Assembly (NCBI RefSeq): GCF_003932715.1
Contig: NZ_CP020700.1
Span: 4,548,501-4,612,500, forward strand
Source of the DNA: Streptomyces tsukubensis
Lineage (GTDB): Bacteria > Actinomycetota > Actinomycetes > Streptomycetales > Streptomycetaceae
DNA: 64,000 bases
Direction of reading: 5' to 3'
The stretch's first letter is position 1. Each line of letters starts with the position of its first letter. The notes below the pieces were generated by a model that saw only the letters and a list, made by a program, of their open reading frames with translations, searched no databases and was not told the origin of the DNA. A program made the translations under genes and the position numbers. Shown here one piece after another: positions 17,668 to 26,280 of the stretch.

Positions 17668-17771
17668 AGTTGCCCGAGGATGGAGAGGGCGATCACGAAG
17701 GCGGCGGTGATGATCTGCACGGTCATCCACACCGCCTCCGTCACTGCTGCCCGCCGGTCGATGATCTTCAT
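17664..17771 (-). CDS. Very small single-span membrane protein
   Basis: A 35-residue protein beginning MKIIDRRAAVTEAVWM, followed by a hydrophobic helix (IITAAFVIALSIL). The ATG at 17771 has GGGAG five bases upstream. Its stop overlaps the GTG of the cysteine-rich gene downstream. Too short for conventional gene callers but its operon position, ribosome binding site and clear hydrophobic span support it. Unknown function. Confidence 0.62.
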   Translation of the reverse strand: MKIIDRRAAVTEAVWMTVQIITAAFVIALSILGQL

Positions 17772-18001
17772 GGAACTCCCTTGCTGCTGCGCTGGTTTGT
17801 TTTGGCGACGGCTGCACTGAGCAGGTCGGACGTGGTGACCGGGCGAAGATCGCCGGATCGTGCTTCCCATTCGCGTCCGCCTGTGAGCGGCCGGAGGGAG
17901 TAGCGGGCACCAAAGCGGTCCATGACCCGTCCGATCCGGTTGGACCCGGCATCCCGGACGATGTCGTCGACCTGTGGTTCCCACGAGCTGTCAGTGACCA
18001 C
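17768..18001 (-). CDS. Small hypothetical protein in a regulator-linked operon
   Basis: A 77-residue protein from GTG 18001, chosen because GGAGG lies seven bases upstream; GTG 18022 is an in-frame alternative. The sequence VDDIVRDAGSNRIGRVMDRFGARYSLRPLTGGREWEARSGDLRPV has the look of the small SH3-like beta proteins often found beside Streptomyces helix-turn-helix regulators. Its start overlaps the end of the upstream gene by 11 bases and its stop overlaps the start of the 35-residue gene. Unknown function. Confidence 0.68.
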   Translation of the reverse strand: MVTDSSWEPQVDDIVRDAGSNRIGRVMDRFGARYSLRPLTGGREWEARSGDLRPVTTSDLLSAAVAKTNQRSSKGVP

Positions 18002-18209
18002 GGCCGTACCTCCGGCGTGCACTGATCGACTCGCCCTGAAGGATCCGGACCAGCCCGGCCCGGCAGCGGATCAGGGTGTCCCGGTCCCGGACATAGCCGG
18101 CACGGGGCACCCACGCCGGGGCGAGCCCCCAGAAACCGCCCGCCGTAAGGAGATCTGCGAGTGCGTCTGGATCGCGGGTCTGCCCGCGGAGTCTGCTGTG
18201 CCGGTTCAC
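17991..18209 (-). CDS. Small hypothetical protein, first gene of the operon
   Basis: A 72-residue protein starting at GTG 18209 with a strong GGAGG site five bases upstream. It contains RDPDALADLLTAGGFWGLAP, and a basic tail. No known domain is recognised. It heads a tightly coupled operon of four genes (18209 to 17221) that is divergent from the regulator at 18334; the 124-base gap presumably holds both promoters. Confidence 0.68.
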   Translation of the reverse strand: MNRHSRLRGQTRDPDALADLLTAGGFWGLAPAWVPRAGYVRDRDTLIRCRAGLVRILQGESISARRRYGRGH

Positions 18210-18333
18210 GTCGCCCTCCTTTCGTAACCTTGCTCGCAACAGGTAACCGGTCAGCTACGCGGAGCGGTAGCGTGGAGGGCGAGGCAGGACTTAAGAGCTT
18301 TAAGCCCCCGCTTGACGCAGAGGTGATGCGCAC

Positions 18334-19641
18334 ATGGTCATGAACGAACCGACCAGGTTTGAGCGCCTGTACCAGCAGACCGGTTGGACCATGCGGCAAA
18401 TGGCGCAGGCTGTGAACCGACTCGGCACGGAGTGCGGTATCCCGCTGAGATACCGGGAGCCGTCAGTGCACCAGTGGCGCGGCGGCGCTCTGCCTAGGGA
18501 TGTCGTGCGCCCGCTCGTACTGGAGGTTCTATCGCGGCGATTAGATCGTCCGGTGACCGACTTAGAAGCCGGCTTTCCTGTCGCATGCACCCAACTCGCC
18601 AGTACCGTAGAAGGATTACTAGACCTGGGGAGCTGTGACATGGATCCGTCCCGGCGTGGCGTCATGGGAGCAGCAACTGCCTTTTCCGTAGCTATGGCTA
18701 CTCCAGCGTGGGCCGATGTGGCCGGACGGATGGAAGCAGTACAGAGTGGGCGGCGCATCGGCATGCCCGACGTCGACATGGTCACGAGAATGACCGATCG
18801 CCTCGCCAAGCTCGACGGTGAATTCGGTGGACGTCGAGTGCGCCCTATGGCGTCTTCTTTCCTCGTCAACACGGTCGTTCCGTGCTTGCGCGCCGAAGCG
18901 CCGTCCGACGTACGGAGCGCCATGCTGTCCGCCGCAGCCTTTCTGAGCTATCTCACCGGGTGGATGGCCGTTGACGAAGGCGCACACGGGCTTGCCCAGC
19001 GTTACTACACCAAGGGCCTTGAACTTGCCGGAGCCGCCGGGGACCACAGCACGTACTGCCATATCCTCCGCGGCATGTCCGTCCAGGCCGCAGGGCTCGG
19101 ACACGGCCCATCCGCGGTACGCCTCGCCAACGCTGCAACCGCATCAGCGCCGATCACCGGGCCGCGGATGGTTGCCTTCATGGCGGGCCAGCAGGCACAT
19201 GCCTACGCCGTAGCCGGAGACAAAACGGCCGCGTTCGGCTCCCTCCGGGAGACCGAAAAGGCTCTGGACCAGGCGAGTACGACGACCACGTTCGGGGGGT
19301 TCAGCGCATCCACCCTGGCCTACCTGTCCGCGCAGGTTCGCTACTCCCTGGGAGACGTGCCGGGCAGCATCCGGTCCTTGGAGGAGCACTTCCGGGTACG
19401 CGACGACGGGGATTCGCATCGCAGTTTCCTGCGGTTCAGCGCGCTCCTGGCGGAGCGGCGCCTTGAAGTCGGTCACCTGGAGTCTGCGTGTGCCACATGG
19501 AACGCTGTGCTCGACGACTATCCGACGATGCAGAGCGGCCAGGTCGACCGGCACGTTCAGCAGATCGCGGTCCGACTGCGGCCGTACCGTTCCAACGCCG
19601 TCGCGAGAGCTACCTATGAGCGGGCAGCGAGCGCTGCTTAG
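18334..19641 (+). CDS. XRE-like transcriptional regulator with C-terminal helical repeat domain; three TTA codons
   Basis: A 435-residue protein from ATG 18334 with GAGGTG eight bases upstream. The N-terminal 80 residues look like a helix-turn-helix (LYQQTGWTMRQMAQAVNRLG, then SVHQWRGGALPRDVVRPLVLEVLSRRL). The remainder is alpha-helical and TPR-like, typical of large Streptomyces regulators beside small-protein operons. Leucines 70, 77 and 95 are encoded by TTA (18541, 18562 and 18616). TTA is very rare in Streptomyces and needs the bldA tRNA, so full translation should be tied to development. Neighbouring codons such as CTA, CTT and GTA also suggest foreign or relaxed codon use. Probable target: the divergent operon. 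Confidence 0.8.
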   Translation: MVMNEPTRFERLYQQTGWTMRQMAQAVNRLGTECGIPLRYREPSVHQWRGGALPRDVVRPLVLEVLSRRLDRPVTDLEAGFPVACTQLASTVEGLLDLGSCDMDPSRRGVMGAATAFSVAMATPAWADVAGRMEAVQSGRRIGMPDVDMVTRMTDRLAKLDGEFGGRRVRPMASSFLVNTVVPCLRAEAPSDVRSAMLSAAAFLSYLTGWMAVDEGAHGLAQRYYTKGLELAGAAGDHSTYCHILRGMSVQAAGLGHGPSAVRLANAATASAPITGPRMVAFMAGQQAHAYAVAGDKTAAFGSLRETEKALDQASTTTTFGGFSASTLAYLSAQVRYSLGDVPGSIRSLEEHFRVRDDGDSHRSFLRFSALLAERRLEVGHLESACATWNAVLDDYPTMQSGQVDRHVQQIAVRLRPYRSNAVARATYERAASAA

Positions 19642-19757
19642 CCCTTGTTAGGGCAGGATCGTGGTGGTCGGCCGAGTGCGAGATCAGAAGCATCTCGGTG
19701 GCGTGGGGCAGCTTGTGTGATCAGACCCCTCAGTGGAAGGTACCCCCGCCGGAGGCG

Positions 19758-20249
19758 TTACGCCGGGGCGTGGCCCTTCGGGTGTGCACCCGGCTCCGGG
19801 TCGTCCGGGAGTTTGCAGACCCGTTCCAGGAACAGCGCCGCCGCCACCACCGCGGCGCCCGCGAGGACCGAAGCGCCCGCGTAGATCGCCTGGTCGCGGC
19901 GGGCCGGGACGTCCAGGGAGCCGAGGAGGAAGACGCCCACGCCTCCGTACATCCCGCTGATGAGCGCCGCGACCAGCGCACTGGCCTGGCCGAAGACCAG
20001 CGCCCGCGCGGCCATCAGCGGCTCGACGCCCTTCGCGTCGGGCCGCCGCTCGCGCTGGGCCTTGAGGCGGGAGCGCAGGGAGAGCGCCGTCGCCGTGAGG
20101 ACCGCGGCGATCACGGCCAGCACGATCGGCGCGGCCAGCGGCACCGCGGGCAGGGTGCCCAGGGAGTCCCACAGCCGGGCCGCCGCCCAGGAGAGCACTC
20201 CCGCCACGGCGAAGAGCCCGGCCAGCACCCCGAGGTGTAGCTGCTTCAC
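19758..20249 (-). CDS. DUF3180 membrane protein of the folate cluster
   Basis: A 163-residue protein from GTG 20249 (VKQLHLGVLAGLFAVAGVLS), with GAAGGA upstream. Four hydrophobic segments are visible, near residues 7-22, 38-56, 87-108 and 120-140, so it is an integral membrane protein of four spans. This family regularly follows folK in actinobacteria, but its role is not known. It is the last gene of the minus-strand folP-NTF2-folB-folK operon; 50 bases separate it from folK. Confidence 0.85.
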   Translation of the reverse strand: MKQLHLGVLAGLFAVAGVLSWAAARLWDSLGTLPAVPLAAPIVLAVIAAVLTATALSLRSRLKAQRERRPDAKGVEPLMAARALVFGQASALVAALISGMYGGVGVFLLGSLDVPARRDQAIYAGASVLAGAAVVAAALFLERVCKLPDDPEPGAHPKGHAPA

Positions 20250-20299
20250 CGGGCGCCCACGTCCTTCCGTCCTTCGTATGTCTGCAACGAGCCTAACGA

Positions 20300-20887
20300 C
20301 TACTCGGGCAGCCGGAGTTCCAGATCGGCACGGACGGTGACGCCGTCCCGGCCCACCGCGGCCAGCAGCCCGGCGACCGCGCCCCGGCCCGGCAGCTCGG
20401 CGGCGGGTTCCACGTCGTGCCACGGGGCGAGCACAAAGGCGCGCTCATGGGCCCGGGGGTGCGGCAGGGTGAGCACGGGGTCGTCCGAGACCACGTCCGC
20501 GTACGCCACGATGTCGACGTCGATGGTCCGCGGGCCCCACCGCTCGTCGCGCACCCGGTCGTACGCCTCCTCGATGGCCTGGCCCCGCTCCAGCAGGGAC
20601 TTCGGCGGGAGGGTGGTGCGGACGACGACGACCGCGTTGAAATACGCCGGCTGGGAGCCGGGCTCGACGCCCCACGGCTCCGTCTCGTAGACCGGGGAGA
20701 CCGCCTTGACCCGGACGCCGGGGGTGTCCTCCAGCGCGTCGACCGCGCCCTGGAGGGTCTCCAGCCGGTTGCCCAGATTGGCGCCGAGGGCGATGACCGC
20801 CCGGCGGGGGTTGGACAGGGTGGTGTCCGCGGCGTCGACCTGCTCGACGACGGACGCGGGGACCGGCTGCACCGTGGGGTCGCTCAT
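20300..20887 (-). CDS. folK: 2-amino-4-hydroxy-6-hydroxymethyldihydropteridine pyrophosphokinase
   Basis: Transfers pyrophosphate from ATP to 6-hydroxymethyl-7,8-dihydropterin in folate synthesis. The 195-residue protein has the family segments AVIALGANLGNRLETLQGAV, VSPVYETEPWG, and the signature RWGPRTIDVDIVAYAD, then LPHPRAHERAFVLAPW. It starts at ATG 20887, overlapping the stop of folB by four bases (ATGA), which indicates coupled translation. The first 28 residues are a variable extension. Confidence 0.95.
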   Translation of the reverse strand: MSDPTVQPVPASVVEQVDAADTTLSNPRRAVIALGANLGNRLETLQGAVDALEDTPGVRVKAVSPVYETEPWGVEPGSQPAYFNAVVVVRTTLPPKSLLERGQAIEEAYDRVRDERWGPRTIDVDIVAYADVVSDDPVLTLPHPRAHERAFVLAPWHDVEPAAELPGRGAVAGLLAAVGRDGVTVRADLELRLPE

Positions 20888-21243
20888 ACTCGGCTCCGCC
20901 TGATCGTGATCGTCACATCGTCGAAGGGCACGGTGATCGGCGCGTCCGGCTTGTGCACGACGACCTCCACCTCCTCCACGCCGTCGTACTTCAGACAGGC
21001 CTGGGCGATCCGCTCGGCGAGGGTCTCGATGAGGTCCACCGGATCGCCCTCGACGATCGCGACGACCTCCTCGGCCACGACCCCGTAGTGGACGGTCTTC
21101 GCGAGATCGTCGTCGGCGGCCGCGGGCCTGGTGTCCAGTCCCAGCTCCAGGTCGACGATGAAGGTCTGGCCCTCCTCGCGCTCCCGGGGGAAGACGCCGT
21201 GGTGCCCGCGGGCCTTGAGGCCGCGCAGCGCGACACGATCCAC
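20884..21243 (-). CDS. folB: Dihydroneopterin aldolase
   Basis: Splits dihydroneopterin to 6-hydroxymethyl-dihydropterin and glycolaldehyde. I start it at GTG 21243 (VDRVALRGLKARGHHGVFP), which gives 119 residues, the usual Streptomyces length, and places AGGAG about 10 bases upstream; GTG 21252 would put the same site only one base away. Family residues include the GHHGVFPREREEGQ segment, LIETLAERIA, and VHKPDAPI with the catalytic Lys. Confidence 0.94.
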   Translation of the reverse strand: MDRVALRGLKARGHHGVFPREREEGQTFIVDLELGLDTRPAAADDDLAKTVHYGVVAEEVVAIVEGDPVDLIETLAERIAQACLKYDGVEEVEVVVHKPDAPITVPFDDVTITIRRSRV

Positions 21244-21398
21244 GCGAATCACTCCTGCTGTCGATAATCGGTAAGCCGTCTGTTGTGCTTCTGCGTCGTG
21301 GTCGGCCGGAAGGCCGGCGGGGCGAGCCGCGTACCGCGGGTGCCTCTGCCCGTTTCGAATCTACCTGCGCCCACTGACAGCATTCGCGCCCGGGGGGT

Positions 21399-21884
21399 TC
21401 AGCGCCCCGCGGCCTCGTCGTCGTCCGGCGCCGGGCCCGCGTCGTCGGCTGTCTCTTCCATGAGCACCGGCGATCCGTGGTGCGACCAGAGCCGCCAGCC
21501 CTCGGGGGTGCGGCGGAACACGTTCGTGGCGACGGCGTGCTGGCCGACCAGCGGTCCCAGCTCCCCGGCCGACTCCGCGGGCCCGCCGCTGAGGATGTTC
21601 TCGGTGCAGGTGACCACCGCGGTGTCCCCGGCGACCTGGGCCCGGACATCGGTGAGGAAGAACTGGATGTACTCCGTGTGCGCCATGATCAGCGCGTACG
21701 AGCGGAGCACCTCGCCCCGCCCCGACAGCACCGGCCAGCCCGGGTGGACGCACGACACCCCGTCGTCGAGGAGCCACAGATCGTCCATGGCGGCGGCGTC
21801 GCCGCGCTCCAGGGTCTCGTAGAAGGCGGCGTTCGCGGCCTCGACCTCGGCGGTCCGGGGATCCCGGGTCTCCTCGGGGCTCAC
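21399..21884 (-). CDS. NTF2-like (SnoaL-type) protein of the folate cluster
   Basis: A 161-residue protein from GTG 21884, overlapping the folP stop (GTGA). It has the NTF2-like fold signature EAANAAFYETLERGDAAAMDDLW with CVHPGWPVLSGRGEVLRSYALI, and a strand-rich remainder (VVTCTENI, ATNVFRRTPEGWRLWSHHGSPV). Members bind small molecules or act as hydrolases or isomerases; this one is conserved between folP and folB in Streptomyces. No enzymatic role can be fixed. Confidence 0.85.
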   Translation of the reverse strand: MSPEETRDPRTAEVEAANAAFYETLERGDAAAMDDLWLLDDGVSCVHPGWPVLSGRGEVLRSYALIMAHTEYIQFFLTDVRAQVAGDTAVVTCTENILSGGPAESAGELGPLVGQHAVATNVFRRTPEGWRLWSHHGSPVLMEETADDAGPAPDDDEAAGR

Positions 21885-22729
21885 CGGGCGGCCCCGATAG
21901 CCCGGGCGACCCGGACGGCGTCGGCCGTGGCCCGTACCTCGTGCACCCGGACCGCCCAGGCGCCTTCGTACGCGGCGATCGCGGAGACCGCGGCCGTGGC
22001 GGCGTCCCGCTCCCGGGCCCGCGGCGGCAGCCCGTCCCTGGTGTCCCCGGCCAGTACGCTGCCGAGGAATCGTTTCCGGGAGGCGGCGACCAGCAGCGGG
22101 CGGCCCAGCTCCTTGAGGGCGTCGATCCTGGCGACCAGCGCGAGATCGTGCGCGGCCTCCTTGGCGAAGCCGAGACCGGGGTCGATGACGATGAGCTCCG
22201 GCGGGATCCCGCCGTCGACGACCGCCTCCATCCGGGTCCGCAGCTCCCCGACGACCTCGGTGACCACGTCTGTGTAGACGGCCCTGCTGTTCATGTCGTG
22301 GCTGAAACCACGCCAGTGCATGACCACGAAGGGAACACCCGCGGCGGCGACCGCCGGGACCATCCCCGGGTCGGCGAGGCCCCCGCTGACATCGTTGACG
22401 AGGACGGCCCCGGCGGCGACGGCCCGGTCGGCGACGCTCGCCCGCATGGTGTCGACGGAGACCGTGACGCCCTCCGCGGCCAGCCCGCGCACGACGGGGA
22501 CCACCCGCCGCAGCTCCTCCTCCTCGTCGACCCGGCTGGCGCCGGGCCGGGTGGACTCGCCGCCGACGTCCACCAGGTCGGCGCCGTCCGCGACGAGGTC
22601 TATGCCCCGTTTGACGGCGGCGGTGGTGTCGAACCAGCGACCGCCGTCGGAGAAGGAGTCCGGGGTGACGTTGACCACGCCCATGACCGCACAGCGGTCC
22701 CACTCCGGCAATCCGCGCAACGTACTCAT
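21881..22729 (-). CDS. folP: Dihydropteroate synthase
   Basis: Joins 4-aminobenzoate to dihydropterin pyrophosphate; the target of sulfonamides. The 282-residue protein shows both family signatures: MGVVNVTPDSFSDGGRW and ESTRPGASRVDEEEELRRV, followed by VLVNDVSGG and IDPGLGFAKE. It starts at ATG 22729 with no ribosome binding site visible, so it may be leaderless. It heads the folate operon folP-NTF2-folB-folK-DUF3180. Confidence 0.95.
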   Translation of the reverse strand: MSTLRGLPEWDRCAVMGVVNVTPDSFSDGGRWFDTTAAVKRGIDLVADGADLVDVGGESTRPGASRVDEEEELRRVVPVVRGLAAEGVTVSVDTMRASVADRAVAAGAVLVNDVSGGLADPGMVPAVAAAGVPFVVMHWRGFSHDMNSRAVYTDVVTEVVGELRTRMEAVVDGGIPPELIVIDPGLGFAKEAAHDLALVARIDALKELGRPLLVAASRKRFLGSVLAGDTRDGLPPRARERDAATAAVSAIAAYEGAWAVRVHEVRATADAVRVARAIGAAR

Positions 22730-22800
22730 AGGGCCAGCGTAGGCCGTGCCCCGGTGGATCACGCGGGGTGCCGTCCGGGCCCGCCGGGCCTGCGTACGGT

Positions 22801-24630
22801 TCAGGCCGCGCGGCCCACCCCGGACGCGGCGCGGGCGGCCACCGGGATCACATGGGTGCAGGGGCGCTCGGGCCGTGGCGACCGGCGGGCCGAGAAGGGG
22901 CGGGGCGGACCGGGCGGGACGAAACCTTCCGCCTGCATCGCCGCGAACCCGATCCGCGGCAGGTCGCCGCTCTTGCGGAAGACCACGAACCGCGGCTCCC
23001 ACCGGGGCCGGAACTTGGCGTTGAACTTGTACAGCGATTCGATCTGGAACCAGCGCGACAGGAACACCAGCAGCCCCCGCCACAGCCGCAGCACCGGCCC
23101 CGCGCCGATCTTCTCGCCGCGGGCGAGCGCCGAGCGGAACATGGCGAAGTTGAGGGAGACCCGGGCCACCGAGAGCCCGGGCGCGGCCTGCAGGGCGGCC
23201 ACGATCAGCAGCTCGTTCATTCCGGGGTCGGCGGAGCGGTCGCGCCGCATCAGCTCCAGCGACATCCCGTCCGTACCCCACGGAACGAAGTGGATGATCG
23301 CCTTCAGATCGCCGTACGGGGAGTCCGGATCGTCCTTGTGGGCGGTGGCGATCACCGCGTCGCCGTCCGCCGGATCGCCGATCCGCCCGAGCGCCATGGA
23401 GAAGCCGCGCTCCGTGTCCGTACCGCGCCAGTCCTCGGCGGCCCGCCGGACCTGCGCCAGCTCCGCGGCGGAGAGGTCACGGGCGCGGCGGACGCGGGTG
23501 GTGTAGCCGTTGCGTTCGATCCGTTTCACCATCTGGCGCACATTGCGCATCGCGCGCCCGCCGAGGGAGAAATCCGCGACGTCCACCACCGCCTCGTCGC
23601 CCAGCTCCAGGGCGTCGAGGCCGGTCTCCCGGGTCCAGACCTGGCCGCCGGTCTCGGAGCAGCCCATCACGGCGGGCGTCCACGAGTGGGCCTTCGCCTC
23701 GTCCATGAAGCGTTCGATCGCGCCGGGCCAGGCCTCGACGTCACCGATGGGGTCGCCGCTGGCGAGCATCACACCGGACACCACGCGGTAGCAGACCGCG
23801 GCCTTGCCGCTGGGCGAGAAGACGACGCTCTTGTCCCGGCGGAGCGCGAAGTGGCCGAGGGAGTCGCGGCCGCCGTGCTGGGCGAGCAGCTCGCGCAGCC
23901 GGCGCTCCTCGTCGTCGGTGAGCCGGGCCGTGGGGTGCTCGGGCCGGAAGGCGAAGTAGATGGTGGTGACGGCGGTCAGCAGGCCGAGCGCGCCCAGGGA
24001 GTAGCCGACGGTCCAGGAGTCGTCGCCGGTGTAGGCGATGGGGCCTTCGAAGCCGAAGAGGCCGTAGAGGGTGTGCTCCAGCCGGTCGGCCAGTCCGGCG
24101 CTGCCGATCTCGTGGCCGGAGTGGGTGCTGACGACGACCAGTCCGAGGCCCAGTGAGCCGCTGCCCATCAGGACGAAGTTGGCCAGCGCCTTCCAGCGGC
24201 TGCGGGGGTCGGGCAGGGCGGAGAACTGGCCCCGGTGGAGCAGCAGCAGGGCCAGCACGGCCAGGGAGACGACCGTACCGATGACGGACTGCCGGTAGGC
24301 GAACTGGAGGTACGCGCCGAGCGGCAGCAGGACGACCGCGGCCCGCCAGGCCCGCCGCTTGTGCCGTTTGAGGCCGTGGGCGAGGAGCAGCAGCAGGACG
24401 CCGACGGAGAGGGAGAGCGCGGCGGCGAAGGGGCCGGTCGCGCCGGGGAGGACCTCGACGAGGGCGTGGGCGGAGCTGTGCCGGAAGCGGGGAAGGATTC
24501 CGGAGGCGATGTCGATCAGGCCGACGAGGGTGCAGGCGGTTCCGACGAGGGCGGGTACGGCTTCGGGGCGGGGGCCGCGCAGGATCCGCCGGGCACCGGT
24601 CGTGGCCCGCTGTATTCGTTCCCTCATCAT
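22801..24630 (-). CDS. Phosphatidylglycerol lysyltransferase-like membrane protein (MprF/LysX C-terminal domain)
   Basis: A 609-residue protein starting at ATG 24630 with GAAGGAA upstream. About six hydrophobic segments occupy residues 25-240. The C-terminal half is a DUF2156 GNAT-like catalytic domain: FALRRDKSVVFSPSGKAAVCYRVV, GDPIGDVEAWPGAI, and later VPWGTDGMSLELMRRD and MNELLIVAA. Family members transfer lysine or alanine from tRNA to phosphatidylglycerol, altering surface charge and peptide resistance. No lysyl-tRNA synthetase domain is fused. The exact amino acid used is not known. The gene ends 71 bases before folP and is divergent from the esterase at 25018. Confidence 0.85.
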   Translation of the reverse strand: MMRERIQRATTGARRILRGPRPEAVPALVGTACTLVGLIDIASGILPRFRHSSAHALVEVLPGATGPFAAALSLSVGVLLLLLAHGLKRHKRRAWRAAVVLLPLGAYLQFAYRQSVIGTVVSLAVLALLLLHRGQFSALPDPRSRWKALANFVLMGSGSLGLGLVVVSTHSGHEIGSAGLADRLEHTLYGLFGFEGPIAYTGDDSWTVGYSLGALGLLTAVTTIYFAFRPEHPTARLTDDEERRLRELLAQHGGRDSLGHFALRRDKSVVFSPSGKAAVCYRVVSGVMLASGDPIGDVEAWPGAIERFMDEAKAHSWTPAVMGCSETGGQVWTRETGLDALELGDEAVVDVADFSLGGRAMRNVRQMVKRIERNGYTTRVRRARDLSAAELAQVRRAAEDWRGTDTERGFSMALGRIGDPADGDAVIATAHKDDPDSPYGDLKAIIHFVPWGTDGMSLELMRRDRSADPGMNELLIVAALQAAPGLSVARVSLNFAMFRSALARGEKIGAGPVLRLWRGLLVFLSRWFQIESLYKFNAKFRPRWEPRFVVFRKSGDLPRIGFAAMQAEGFVPPGPPRPFSARRSPRPERPCTHVIPVAARAASGVGRAA

Positions 24631-25017
24631 CCGTTTCCGTTCCTTCTTCGTTCTCTGCGCCGCCGTCCGTCGCGCCGTCCGTCCCGCCGTCCGTCCCGCG
24701 GTGCGGGCTGTGGGCTGCCCGGTGGGCCGGGTCGTTTTCCGGCCCCGGTGACTCTCCGTACCGCCGATCGGGTCCGCCGCTGGGGAACCGATGATGATTT
24801 GTCACCATCTAGGGGGTCGGACATGGCAGTGCTGTGCTCCGGTGCGTCTCGTGTTGCGCGAGAGGTTGCTGTGCCCGGGGGCCGTTGGTCGGACGGCACG
24901 GGCGATGTGCGCCCTGTAGGACGGAAGTCCTTCTGACCGGGTTCCGTACCCGAAGGGGATTTCTGATCGGATCGACAGGTCCCGGTTTCCGGGGCCCGGA
25001 CAAGGAAGGCCGTGCTC
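24631..25017. other. Divergent promoter region between the lysyltransferase and esterase genes
   Basis: This 387-base gap holds no credible gene. Near its left end three 12-bp tandem copies of GCCGTCCGTC(C/G)C occur (24662-24697). The segment ATGATGATTTGTCACCATCTAG near 24790-24811 is relatively AT-rich and could hold promoter elements, but I cannot assign -35 and -10 boxes firmly. Confidence 0.45.
24662..24697. repeat. 12-bp tandem repeat, three copies
   Basis: Three consecutive copies of GCCGTCCGTC(C/G)C just upstream of the lysyltransferase start. The number of copies could vary between strains. No function is seen. Confidence 0.7.
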
Positions 25018-26130
25018 ATGGGGCTGACCAGTACCCCCGTCCTGGCCCTGGCCGTCACGGCGGCCGTGCTGCTGTTCGCGGTGACGATCTGGCAGTGGCC
25101 GCGGCTCGCGGGCCCCGGCTGGCGGGCGCTGACCGGCCGGATCGGTCTCTTCCTCGCCACCCAGGTGGCCGTCTTCGCCTCCGTCGGCCTGGCGGCGAAC
25201 AACGCGTTCCTCTTCTACGGCTCCTGGGCGGACCTCTTCGGCCAGGAGCAGGACCTGGGGGTCGTCGTCGACCATTCGGCGGGCGGCAAGCGGGTCAAGG
25301 TGATGGGGGTCCAGTCGCTCGACGTCCCCGGCGGCGGCCGGCCCGAGAAGGGCGGCCGGATCCAGAAGGTCGCGGTGGAGGGCGAGAAATCGGGCATCAA
25401 GAGTCCGGCGTACGTCTATCTGCCGCCCGAGTACTTCCAGCCCGCGTACGCGAAGAAGCGCTTCCCGGCGGCGATCGTCCTCACCGGCTACCCCGGCACC
25501 GCGGAGAACCTGATCAAAGGGCTGAAGTATCCGCGGACCGCCCACGAACTGGCGGCGAAAGGCCGGATGCAGCCGATGGTCCTGGTGTTGCTGCGGCCGA
25601 CCGTGGCACCGCCCCGGGACACCGAATGCGTGGACATCCCGGGCGGTCCGCAGACCGAGACGTTCTTCGCGTCCGATCTGCCCGCCGCGGTCTCCGGGGC
25701 CTACCGGGTCGGCACCGGGCCCGCGAACTGGGGCGTCATCGGCAACTCCACCGGCGGCTACTGCGCCCTGAAGATCGCGCTCCACCACCCGGACCGGTTC
25801 GCGGCCGGGGCCGGACTGTCCGCGTACTACAAGGCCGCCGAGGACACCACGACCGGCGACCTCTTCCACGGCAGGCAGGAGCTGCGGAACCACGCCAACC
25901 TGCTGTGGAGCCTCGACAACAAGCCGCCGGGGAAGACGTCCTTCCTGGTCGCCACCTCCAAGAAGGGCGAGTCCAACCTGAAGGACACGCTCCGGTTCAT
26001 TGAGAAGGTGAAGGAGCCCGCCCGGGTGTCGTCGATCACCCTGGACAGCGGCGGGCACAACTTCACGACCTGGCGGCGGGAGATCCCCCCGGCGCTGGAG
26101 TGGCTGAGCGGCAGGCTGACGGCGGGGTGA
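25018..26130 (+). CDS. Membrane-anchored alpha/beta hydrolase (esterase D-like)
   Basis: A 370-residue protein. I choose ATG 25018 because AAGGAAGG lies eight bases upstream; GTG 25012 is two codons earlier. Two or three hydrophobic helices occupy residues 5-65, followed by an extracytoplasmic esterase domain. YVYLPPEYFQPAY and FPAAIVLTGYPGT are typical of esterase-D folds; the nucleophile is Ser in GNSTGGYCALK, and SGGHNFTTWRRE carries the catalytic His. Relatives include mycolyltransferase-like enzymes, but no mycolic acids exist in Streptomyces. The substrate is unknown. Confidence 0.85.
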   Translation: MGLTSTPVLALAVTAAVLLFAVTIWQWPRLAGPGWRALTGRIGLFLATQVAVFASVGLAANNAFLFYGSWADLFGQEQDLGVVVDHSAGGKRVKVMGVQSLDVPGGGRPEKGGRIQKVAVEGEKSGIKSPAYVYLPPEYFQPAYAKKRFPAAIVLTGYPGTAENLIKGLKYPRTAHELAAKGRMQPMVLVLLRPTVAPPRDTECVDIPGGPQTETFFASDLPAAVSGAYRVGTGPANWGVIGNSTGGYCALKIALHHPDRFAAGAGLSAYYKAAEDTTTGDLFHGRQELRNHANLLWSLDNKPPGKTSFLVATSKKGESNLKDTLRFIEKVKEPARVSSITLDSGGHNFTTWRREIPPALEWLSGRLTAG

Positions 26131-26280
26131 CCACTCCGGGCCGACCCCGGGCGCGCCGGAGTGTTGTCCGCGCCCGGGGGCGGTACGGCCTCGCGGCCCG
26201 TTGCGGTCCGGGCCCGGGGCCGTACCCGCTCAGGCCCGGCGGCCGGCCGGGGCCGTACCTTCGCCCGGACAGAGCCCGGG

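Noticed and set aside
21340-21370. TTCGAATC resembling a tRNA T-loop
   Set aside because: No acceptor stem or anticodon arm can be drawn around it.
20300-21649. 449-codon frame covering folK and more
   Set aside because: The part upstream of ATG 20887 is an out-of-frame reading of folB and the promoter region; the folK start overlaps the folB stop.
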